A stretch of 8,767 nt of DNA from an uncultured Bacteroidales bacterium (GTDB lineage Bacteria > Bacteroidota > Bacteroidia > Bacteroidales > UBA932). The translations under genes and the position numbers were made by a program. The stretch covers positions 1-8,767 of the forward strand of contig CAKMNE010000056.1 of NCBI GenBank assembly GCA_927798505.1. The letters run 5' to 3'. This document shows positions 1 through 5,630 of this stretch, piece after piece. Positions within the stretch are counted from its first letter, which is position 1. Each line of letters begins with the position of its first letter. Under the pieces are notes generated by a model. The model was not told the DNA's origin. It did not search any database and saw only the letters and a list, made by a program, of their open reading frames with translations.

Positions 1-2
1 TG

Positions 3-75
3 TGCGTCCTTAGGGATTCGAACCCTAGACCCACTGATTAAGAGTCAGTTGCTCTACCAGCTGAGCTAAGGACGC
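3..75 (-). tRNA. tRNA-Lys, anticodon CTT
   Basis: Read on the minus strand this 73-nt sequence folds as a full cloverleaf. The acceptor stem is GCGTCCT/AGGACGC, the D-arm is GCTC/GAGC, the anticodon stem is ACTGA/TCAGT around loop CTCTTAA (anticodon CTT, decoding AAG), and the T-arm is TAGGG/CCCTA with a TTCGAAT loop. All stems pair without mismatch. The discriminator is A at position 3 and the next bases are CA rather than CCA, so the CCA end must be added enzymatically. It lies 11 nt downstream of the tRNA-Lys(TTT) gene and is presumably cotranscribed from the promoter at 180-210. Confidence 0.97.
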
Positions 76-86
76 AGACTTTCAAG

Positions 87-159
87 TGACCCGTTCGGGG
101 CTCGAACCCGAGACCCCCACATTAAAAGTGTGATGCTCTACCGACTGAGCTAACGGGTC
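87..159 (-). tRNA. tRNA-Lys, anticodon TTT
   Basis: This is a 73-nt cloverleaf on the minus strand. The acceptor is GACCCGT/ACGGGTC, the D-arm GCTC/GAGC, the anticodon stem TCACA/TGTGG (one G-T wobble) around loop CTTTTAA (anticodon TTT, decoding AAA and AAG), and the T-arm TCGGG/CCCGA with loop TTCGAGC. The discriminator is A at position 87 and no CCA is encoded. It is the first gene of a two-tRNA unit. Its 5' end is about 17 nt from the predicted transcription start, and the short leader could form a 5-bp hairpin (165-177). Confidence 0.97.
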
Positions 160-179
160 CTCCGTTCCCGAAGGGAATG

Positions 180-210
180 CAAAGGTAGTTATTATTTTTG
201 AAAATGCAAA
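180..210 (-). promoter_or_regulatory. Promoter of the tRNA-Lys pair (Bacteroidota type)
   Basis: On the minus strand a -33 element TTTG (210-207) is followed by exactly 19 nt and a -7 element TACCTTTG (187-180). This matches the Bacteroidota housekeeping consensus TTTG-N19-21-TAnnTTTG. The predicted start is near position 176, about 17 nt before the first tRNA. The segment from 189 to 173 is identical over 17 nt to the matching part of the tRNA-Phe promoter. Confidence 0.85.
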
Positions 211-212
211 CT

Positions 213-252
213 ATCTACAGGATTTTTTTGAAAAAATCCGCCTGCGGTAGAT
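213..252 (-). terminator. Bipartite hairpin after glpC, possible terminator
   Basis: Directly after the glpC stop codon, the minus strand has an outer 6-bp stem (ATCTAC at 252-247 with GTAGAT at 218-213). This encloses an inner 9-bp stem (GGATTTTTT with AAAAAATCC, 239-231 and 228-220) with a two-base tip. There is an asymmetric internal loop between them. No clean T-run follows, so it is not a textbook intrinsic terminator; it could instead be a 3'-stabilising hairpin. It separates the glp operon from the tRNA promoter, whose -33 box begins only three bases further on. Confidence 0.5.
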
Positions 253-1479
253 TTACGGATTCGCGGCACGGGTCTTTTCGAGGTCGAGGGCTTCGGCGAG
301 TATGCTGATAGGGTTGAAGACAGGCAGACCGGTTGAAGCCTCTATCTGCCACTTGCAGGTCTCGCAGTCGCTGACCACGGCATCAACTCCGGCATTTCTT
401 ATGTCCTCAAACAACGGAGCTCCCACCTTCTGGGAATACTCGTAGTTCTCCTTCTTGAATCCGTAGGTTCCGGATATGCCGCAGCAACGCTGCTCGAGCA
501 CCGTGAGCTGCACTCCCGGAATCATCTTCAGAAGCTGTATGGAATACTGCTGCCAGCCCATCTTCTGCATATGACAGGCAGTCTGATAGGCAAGTTTGCG
601 GCTGTAGTCCTCCTTGAAGACCAGTTTAACCGAGCCTTCCTCAACAAGTCTGTACAACCATCGCGAAGCCAGCATCACCGAACTCCTGACATCCGAATTC
701 TCCAGACCAAGCACGTGAGCGTATTCGTCGCGAATTGTGAAAGTGCAGGTGGATGAGGTAGTCAGCACCGGGCCTCCCGCCTTGCGTATGGAGGCGAGAT
801 TTACCTCGGCCTGCTTGCGGGCCTGCTCCCCCATCGCATTGGCAATCAGGGCGACTCCGCAGCAGCGCTCCTTTTCAAGCAGCCGCACACCATAGCCGCA
901 GGCATTCATAACCTTGACGAAATCCTTGCCCAGCTGAGGATAATTGTAGTTCACATAGCACCCGTGGAAATAGCTCACCTGTCGCGGGAAGGCCATCTGC
1001 TCCTGAGCATGACGGCGCAGCCAAGCGGTGAACTTGCGGGACGAATACTTCGGGAAAGTGCGCTGCTTGCTGACACCCAGCACGCCGTCCATAAGCGACT
1101 TCGTAACCCCAAGCGAGAGCACTCCGTTCACGATTGGAGCAAAAGGCGAAGCGAGCGAGCCTACGAAATCAGTGGAGGCAAGGGCGGCGTCGCGCAACTT
1201 ATGCTCCGATTTGTAGTATTTGAGCTTGTTGATGGCTATGATATCACCTATCTTCACACCCGAAGGACAGGCCACCTCGCAGCGCTTGCAATTGAGGCAG
1301 TACTTCAGTGCGTTGTCGAAGAATGCCGGATCCTTGAGACGGTAGCGCTCACCGTCGGGACCGGCCTGCTTGGGACCCGGATAGAGGGGATTGACCTCCA
1401 TCATAGGACATACCTCAGCGCAGATATTGCACTTCTGGCAATTTTCGAATTCGGCTAAGCTGAGATTATTTTCCTGCAT
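253..1479 (-). CDS. glpC: Anaerobic glycerol-3-phosphate dehydrogenase subunit C (Fe-S)
   Basis: A 408-residue protein that aligns along its whole length with enterobacterial GlpC as I recall it. GlpC is the iron-sulfur subunit that takes electrons from glycerol-3-phosphate oxidation to the quinone pool at the membrane. Two 4Fe-4S ferredoxin motifs are intact: Cys14/17/20/24 and Cys61/64/67/71, each ending in CP. Two CCG (heterodisulfide-reductase-type) domains follow, with Cys174, the CCG at 206-208 and Cys245, then Cys302, the CCG at 332-334 and the CETC at 372-375. The GPKQAGPDGER stretch near residue 35 is typical of GlpC. It is the last gene of glpABC and overlaps the 3' end of glpB by 25 nt, implying translational coupling. 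There is no strong ribosome-binding site before the ATG. There is no transmembrane segment; family members associate peripherally. Identity is secure. Confidence 0.95.
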   Translation of the reverse strand: MQENNLSLAEFENCQKCNICAEVCPMMEVNPLYPGPKQAGPDGERYRLKDPAFFDNALKYCLNCKRCEVACPSGVKIGDIIAINKLKYYKSEHKLRDAALASTDFVGSLASPFAPIVNGVLSLGVTKSLMDGVLGVSKQRTFPKYSSRKFTAWLRRHAQEQMAFPRQVSYFHGCYVNYNYPQLGKDFVKVMNACGYGVRLLEKERCCGVALIANAMGEQARKQAEVNLASIRKAGGPVLTTSSTCTFTIRDEYAHVLGLENSDVRSSVMLASRWLYRLVEEGSVKLVFKEDYSRKLAYQTACHMQKMGWQQYSIQLLKMIPGVQLTVLEQRCCGISGTYGFKKENYEYSQKVGAPLFEDIRNAGVDAVVSDCETCKWQIEASTGLPVFNPISILAEALDLEKTRAANP

Positions 1480-2003
1480 ATCTGTTCTGTATTGTCCACG
1501 CAGCCTGCGAGTATTCCGCCGGCAGCGTAGAGATTGACTATTGCTTTTCCGTTTTTGAGAGGGTGCTTGTCTTCATCGACCACCACTCCGAAACTCTCGA
1601 AAGGCTGGGCGGCGAAAAAGTCCTCGACGCACCAGCGGGAAGGGTCCGGATCGAACTGCACATCGGCTCCGAAGACGCTCTCGCGTATGCTGTTCATATC
1701 CGACACAAGGCCTCTTGTAAAGAAGCGGCCGGTGGCGAGCACATAGACCGAAGCCACAAGCCTCTCATCATCCATGTTGGCGGTGTGCAATGCAGCCACG
1801 CTTCCGTCCTCTGCCCACTCGACAGAAGAAACCCGGTCTCCGAGAAGCAGCACGCCCCCGGCCTTGGCAAAGGCATTCCTGCCGCCTTCCCCCGCAAGGC
1901 GCCCTTCGGCTATCAGGCAGCAGCTCTTCCCTGCCCCGAGGGCCGCCATTGCAATTTTCACGTCAGCCGGATCGCCGCCGGCTATTATGACATCATATTT
2001 CAT
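1455..2003 (-). CDS. glpB: Reduced anaerobic glycerol-3-phosphate dehydrogenase subunit B
   Basis: Only 182 residues, against roughly 420 in enterobacterial GlpB, the flavoprotein that links GlpA to GlpC. Residues 1-34 resemble the GlpB N-terminal Rossmann strand. From about residue 48 (AGGVLLLGDRV) to 167 the sequence follows the GlpB C-terminal third, including VLATGRFFTRGLV, DFFAAQPFESFGV and the LYAAGGILAG stretch. The roughly 230 residues normally between are absent, and so is the glycine-rich end (GCGGGV type). In the GxGxxG fingerprint the second and third glycines are Asp11 and Asp14, so ordinary dinucleotide binding is unlikely. The frame is nevertheless clean and embedded in the operon: it starts 11 nt inside glpA with a good AAAGGAG site (2017-2011, 7-nt spacing) and ends 25 nt inside glpC. 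I infer a retained structural or adaptor subunit rather than a dead gene, but function is untested. Confidence 0.85.
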   Translation of the reverse strand: MKYDVIIAGGDPADVKIAMAALGAGKSCCLIAEGRLAGEGGRNAFAKAGGVLLLGDRVSSVEWAEDGSVAALHTANMDDERLVASVYVLATGRFFTRGLVSDMNSIRESVFGADVQFDPDPSRWCVEDFFAAQPFESFGVVVDEDKHPLKNGKAIVNLYAAGGILAGCVDNTEQICRKIISA

Positions 2004-3552
2004 TGCCGTACTCCTTTCTCATATGTTCAGCCTCCCTGAGCTGGTCGCCCCAGCAGACAGGCATTATTCCTTTCCATCTTTCCTGAATGAAATCCCTGAG
2101 CAGGGCGTCGGCCTTGTCCGGGGTGCCGAGTTCTTCGGCGAGGACAGTGGCGGCCTTGCGCAGGCAGAAGGTGCTCTGGCAGGTGCCCATACCCACGCGA
2201 GTGCGACGGCGCAGGTCATCCAAGGTCTTGACATTCAACTCCTTGACCGCATAGGCAATCTCCGCGCGGCTGACCTGTTCGCATTCGCATACCAGCTCGC
2301 TTCCCTTGCCGGAGAAGTCTATGGAAGCGGCCCGCGCGCCCTGACGTCCGAAAGCGGCCTCAACCACCACGCTGTGGGAGGCTTTGCGCTTGTCCGGCTC
2401 CGAACCCGGCAGAGGCAGCTCAGCGGTCTGGCAAGGCTTCGCCACTCCGAGCTTGCTGCAGAGCAGATCGGTGGTCTTTTCCGCCATAAGGCGGTAGGAT
2501 GTCAGCTTGCCTCCGGTTATGGTTATGAAACCAAATATTCCATCCCTTTTCGAATGGTCCAGGAGCACGATTCCGCGGCTTACGTTGCGACCCGACGGGT
2601 CATCGTCCGAAGCCACGAGCGGACGCACGCCGGCGTAAGCCCTGATGATTCGGGTGGTGGCAAGGGAAGGCACCAGTTTGCAGCCTTCGCTGAGCAGCAG
2701 CTCAACTTCCTGCCTGGTGACCCTCATGTCGTCGCACTGGTCGAACGGCACCTTGTCGGAGGTGGTTCCGATTACGCTGACCACATCGCCCGGGACCAGG
2801 ATGTCCGCGTTGGCCGGCTTGCGGCAGCGGTTCACCACCATATCCGCAACCCTGTGGCCGAAGACCAGCAGGGACCCCTTTGCAGGCAGCATACCTATGT
2901 GCGCACCTGCCTTTTCCGCTATTGCGGCGCCCCATATTCCCGCCGCGTTGACCGTATAATGGGCATATACGCTCTTCACTTCGTTTGTGTATATGTTGCG
3001 CAGCTTTACGCCTACCACCGTAACGGTTTCCTTGATGAAGTCCGTCACTTCCCATCCGAGAAGCACATCGGCTCCGTGCAGACGGGCGTCGAGGACATTG
3101 GCGGCCGTGAGGCGGAATGGGTCAACGGATGCGTCAGGCACCTTGACGGCGCCTATGATATCCGGATTGACGGAAGGCTCAAGCCTTAGCGCCTCCTTCG
3201 GGTCTATGGCTTCAGCCTTGATGCCCGCCGCGGCGCAGCATTCAATGAATTTCTTCTGGTATTCCAGGCCATCCTCCGGAAGGCTTATGAACAGTCCCCC
3301 GGTCGGTTCCACGCAGTGGGATGCGACCTTGCGCAGAATCATGTTCTCAACTATACATTCGTTTGCCGATTCCGGATCGTTCACGGCATAGCGCGCTCCG
3401 CTGTGCAAAAGCCCGTGATTACGCCCGGAAGCACCGGTCGCAATGTCGTGCCGCTCCACCAGCAAAGTCTTGAGGCCGCGCATTGCACAGTCTCTTGCGG
3501 TTCCGGCGCCGGTGACGCCGCCTCCTATTATCAGGACATCATACTCTTTCAT
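1993..3552 (-). CDS. glpA: Anaerobic glycerol-3-phosphate dehydrogenase subunit A
   Basis: A 519-residue FAD enzyme that oxidises sn-glycerol-3-phosphate to dihydroxyacetone phosphate. The N-terminus is a classic Rossmann fingerprint (IIGGGVTGAG, glycines 10-12, 15 and 17), followed by ERHDIATGASGRNHGLLHSGARY, typical of GlpA/GlpD enzymes. RAYAGVRPL (304-312) and ITGGKLTSYRLMAE (from 345) are the conserved C-terminal FAD-domain blocks. The tail carries a BFD-like [2Fe-2S] domain with Cys422, Cys424, Cys458 and Cys463 (CEC...GTCQSTFC), which marks GlpA rather than aerobic GlpD. The frame stays open 118 codons further upstream, but the ATG at 3552 is chosen because the Rossmann strand starts at once after it and the upstream residues are antisense to the divergent gene. 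It is first in the glpABC operon and overlaps glpB by 11 nt. The -7 box ends only 6 nt before the ATG, suggesting a nearly leaderless message. Confidence 0.96.
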   Translation of the reverse strand: MKEYDVLIIGGGVTGAGTARDCAMRGLKTLLVERHDIATGASGRNHGLLHSGARYAVNDPESANECIVENMILRKVASHCVEPTGGLFISLPEDGLEYQKKFIECCAAAGIKAEAIDPKEALRLEPSVNPDIIGAVKVPDASVDPFRLTAANVLDARLHGADVLLGWEVTDFIKETVTVVGVKLRNIYTNEVKSVYAHYTVNAAGIWGAAIAEKAGAHIGMLPAKGSLLVFGHRVADMVVNRCRKPANADILVPGDVVSVIGTTSDKVPFDQCDDMRVTRQEVELLLSEGCKLVPSLATTRIIRAYAGVRPLVASDDDPSGRNVSRGIVLLDHSKRDGIFGFITITGGKLTSYRLMAEKTTDLLCSKLGVAKPCQTAELPLPGSEPDKRKASHSVVVEAAFGRQGARAASIDFSGKGSELVCECEQVSRAEIAYAVKELNVKTLDDLRRRTRVGMGTCQSTFCLRKAATVLAEELGTPDKADALLRDFIQERWKGIMPVCWGDQLREAEHMRKEYGNEI

Positions 3553-3557
3553 ATTTC

Positions 3558-3588
3558 GCAAATATACAAAAATAGTGTGTATATTTGC
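3558..3588. promoter_or_regulatory. Divergent promoter pair in a perfect inverted repeat
   Basis: The 40-bp gap between glpA and the lipoprotein gene holds an 11-bp perfect inverted repeat, GCAAATATACA (3558-3568) and TGTATATTTGC (3578-3588), with a 9-bp spacer. Each arm contains TATATTTG, a match to the Bacteroidota -7 box TAnnTTTG: minus strand 3566-3559 for glpA and plus strand 3580-3587 for the lipoprotein operon. The boxes lie 6 nt from the glpA ATG and 5 nt from the GTG, so both transcripts would be near leaderless. No good -33 TTTG is found at 19-21 nt on either strand. The repeat could equally serve as a dimeric regulator site. Confidence 0.65.
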
Positions 3589-3592
3589 TTGT

Positions 3593-4474
3593 GTGAAAAA
3601 GATTGGAATCTTATTGCTGACCCTCACAACCCTTGTTTTGAGCAGTTGTGGTCGAGGGCAGGGTTTCCGTAAATCAACGGTGGCCCCGCAGAAGGACGCG
3701 CCTGTCCCTGCAAGTTTCAAAGCGCCGCGTATTCCGGATATCATCAGCGATGAGGCAGACCGCCTCGAGTACCTGGTATCTAACTGGTGGACAGGGTGGA
3801 GCCCGCAGATGGACAGCCTCGAAGCGGAGAAGGCCTTCGCGCAGTGGACGGTCCTGGCCCTGGAGCTGCCTCTCGGGACCGCTTCCGCCTCCCTTGTCAA
3901 AGGCATTGGGCGCGACTCCCTGAGGATTCTTTCGCTTGCGCAGAAATATCTCTATGACCCGAATTCCCCTTACAGGGACGAGGATATATATGGAAGGCTG
4001 GCGGCGCATTGCGGAGGGGACCTGGCTGCCGAGGCAAGGCTTTGCGCCCTGAACGAGAGGGGCCGCGTTGCCGCAGACTTCGTCTATGAGGACGCCAGGG
4101 GCCGCAGGCATACCCTTCACGGCACCGAAGCCCCGTTTACGGTGCTGTTTTTCAGCAACCCGGGCTGCTCGGCCTGCAAGGAAATCATCGACGCTATGGG
4201 TTCGGACCCCAAAGCTGCCTGGGCCGTGGAGGCCGGACTGGTGGCAGTGGTAAACGTTTACATTGACGAGGATCTGGAGGCTTGGAGGGAATACCTTCCG
4301 AACTATCCGGAGAAATGGATTTGCGGATTCGATCCGCTGTTTACGCTCAGGGACGACAATAAATACCATATCAGGGCCATCCCGTCCGTCTATCTTCTGG
4401 ACGAGAATAAGACGGTTATGCTCAAGGATGCGCCCATACAGAGATTGTTGGACATTTTAAACAGGATGCTATGA
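3593..4474 (+). CDS. Lipoprotein with C-terminal thioredoxin-like domain (DUF5106-like)
   Basis: A predicted exported lipoprotein of 293 residues. The GTG start at 3593 is chosen because it opens a short signal peptide (KK, then a hydrophobic run to residue 16) ending in the lipobox LSSC, with Cys19 as the lipidation site. The frame stays open for at least 50 codons upstream, but that part lies antisense to glpA. Residues about 45-150 form a helical region with NWWTGWSPQMD, reminiscent of DUF5106 proteins of Bacteroidota. Residues about 175-290 look like a thioredoxin/TlpA fold: FTVLFFSNPGCSAC with redox pair Cys192-Cys195, then the cis-proline motif AIPSVY at Pro264. It is likely a periplasmic thiol-disulfide or redox-sensing protein, but its substrate is unknown. 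It is first of four genes joined by ATGA overlaps. The DUF5106 label is from memory of the family and is less certain than the thioredoxin fold. Confidence 0.85.
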   Translation: MKKIGILLLTLTTLVLSSCGRGQGFRKSTVAPQKDAPVPASFKAPRIPDIISDEADRLEYLVSNWWTGWSPQMDSLEAEKAFAQWTVLALELPLGTASASLVKGIGRDSLRILSLAQKYLYDPNSPYRDEDIYGRLAAHCGGDLAAEARLCALNERGRVAADFVYEDARGRRHTLHGTEAPFTVLFFSNPGCSACKEIIDAMGSDPKAAWAVEAGLVAVVNVYIDEDLEAWREYLPNYPEKWICGFDPLFTLRDDNKYHIRAIPSVYLLDENKTVMLKDAPIQRLLDILNRML

Positions 4475-4872
4475 TTCCTTATGTGCACGAAGTCAAGTAC
4501 TACGAATGTGACAGGATGGGCGTGACGCACCACTCCAACTACATACGCTTTATGGAGGAGGCGCGCGTCTATGTCCAGGACCAGCTGGGCTACGGGTTCG
4601 AGAAAATGGAAGCCGAGGGAGTGGTCTCCCCCGTGACAGCGCTCAGCTGCGAATTCAAGAAGACCACCACCTTCAAGGATAAAATAGAGGTGCAGCTCAA
4701 GGTCAAGGAGCAATCCCCTCTCAAAATCACCTTTTCCTATGTGATGAAGGTGGGGGATGCGGTGGTTTTCAAAGGCACCTCAACCCATTGTTTCATAGAC
4801 ACGGCTAGCGGCAGGCCTGTGGTGATGCAGGAAAGGTGGCCGGAGCTGTTTGCAAAACTGCAGGAGCTATGA
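4471..4872 (+). CDS. YbgC/FadM-type hotdog acyl-CoA thioesterase
   Basis: A cytoplasmic protein of 133 residues, the usual size of a single 4HBT hotdog domain. The active-site segment YECDRMGVTHHSNYIRFMEEAR (residues 11-32) matches the YbgC/4-hydroxybenzoyl-CoA thioesterase signature, with Asp14 as the catalytic acid, followed by conserved Gly17, His20/21, Asn23 and Glu29/30. The rest alternates strands and ends in the typical ERWPELFAKLQ tail. Family members hydrolyse acyl-CoA or acyl-ACP thioesters; the natural substrate cannot be read from sequence. The start codon overlaps the preceding lipoprotein stop in an ATGA quartet, and its own stop does the same with the next gene, so translation is probably coupled. 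No strong Shine-Dalgarno precedes it. Confidence 0.9.
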   Translation: MIPYVHEVKYYECDRMGVTHHSNYIRFMEEARVYVQDQLGYGFEKMEAEGVVSPVTALSCEFKKTTTFKDKIEVQLKVKEQSPLKITFSYVMKVGDAVVFKGTSTHCFIDTASGRPVVMQERWPELFAKLQEL

Positions 4873-5630
4873 TGAGGGAAGAGACGGTTTTCGGGCCAAT
4901 ATTCAGCCGAAGGCTTGGCAACTCCCTGGGCATCAACCTCTTGCCTACGAAGGGGAAGATTTGCAACTTCGACTGCATCTACTGCGAATGCGGCTGGAAC
5001 GCCGACGGGCGGGACGACAAGGTTCTGCCTTCTGCCGCCCGGGTGCGCCACTGCCTCGAGGAGAAGCTCTCGCAGCTGCTCCTGGACGGCACGAAGGTGG
5101 ACTCCATTACTTTCTCCGGCGACGGCGAGCCTACGCTCAACCCCGAGTTCCCCCGCATCATAGACGACACCCTGCACCTGCGCGACGCTTTCTGCCCCGG
5201 AGCGAAGGTCTCGGTGCTTTCCAACGCAACGCGGGTACATATACCAGAAATTCTGGAAGCGCTGCGGAAGGTGGACAACCCCATTATGAAAATAGATGCG
5301 CCCACCGACGAACTGGCGGCGCTCATCAACAAACCCGCACCCGGCTACAGCGTAAGGGCGACGGTTGAGGCCCTGAAGGGCTTCGGAGGCGATTTCGTTC
5401 TGCAGACTATGTTTCTGCGCAGCCCCCGGTTCGACTCCTCCTCCCCCGAGGTACTCACAGGGTGGATGGAGATAGTTCGCGAACTGCGCCCGAGGGAGAT
5501 TATGGTCTATACCATAGACCGTCCTACCCCGCAGCAGGGGCTTGAGGCCTTCAGCGAGCAGCAGATGCGCGAGCTCGTAAGGCCGCTGCTGGACGAAGGA
5601 TTCATCATTCAAATAAAAGGCAAAAAATGA
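4869..5630 (+). CDS. Radical SAM protein, COG0731 (wybutosine-like Fe-S oxidoreductase) family
   Basis: A 253-residue radical SAM protein. The cluster motif is CNFDCIYC (Cys32, Cys36, Cys39), binding a 4Fe-4S cluster that cleaves S-adenosylmethionine. It is preceded by FGPIFSRRLGNSLGINLLP, the entry sequence of COG0731 proteins, and followed by FSGDGEPTLNPEF (from 82), the GGE-like SAM-binding strand. Length suits a minimal partial TIM barrel with no extra C-terminal cluster domain. COG0731 is related to TYW1 but most bacterial members have no assigned reaction, and none is assigned here. Two adjacent ATGs are possible: 4869, in an ATGA overlap with the upstream stop, or 4872, which sits 5 nt after AGGAG and is the better-spaced start. 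A start at 4836 would lie inside the thioesterase gene and adds residues not typical of the family. The stop overlaps the next gene by ATGA. Confidence 0.92.
   Translation: MMREETVFGPIFSRRLGNSLGINLLPTKGKICNFDCIYCECGWNADGRDDKVLPSAARVRHCLEEKLSQLLLDGTKVDSITFSGDGEPTLNPEFPRIIDDTLHLRDAFCPGAKVSVLSNATRVHIPEILEALRKVDNPIMKIDAPTDELAALINKPAPGYSVRATVEALKGFGGDFVLQTMFLRSPRFDSSSPEVLTGWMEIVRELRPREIMVYTIDRPTPQQGLEAFSEQQMRELVRPLLDEGFIIQIKGKK

Noticed and set aside
1455..2003. GlpB as a frameshifted pseudogene with missing parts in another frame
   Set aside because: The gap between glpA and glpC is negative (both ends overlap), so there is no room for the missing middle region in any frame. The single frame is intact.
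1774..3189. Long open frame on the plus strand across glpA and glpB (471 codons)
   Set aside because: It is antisense to two well-identified genes, has low-complexity His/Arg/Ala composition and no recognisable motif. GC-rich coding sequence commonly leaves such an open antisense frame.
3553..3906. 118-codon N-terminal extension of glpA upstream of the ATG at 3552
   Set aside because: The FAD-binding strand begins directly at the chosen Met. The extension would run through the promoter palindrome and antisense to the lipoprotein gene.
4737..5612. Minus-strand open frame of 291 codons opposite the thioesterase and radical SAM genes
   Set aside because: The plus-strand frame has unmistakable radical SAM and hotdog motifs. 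The antisense product shows no family features and no promoter-like sequence.
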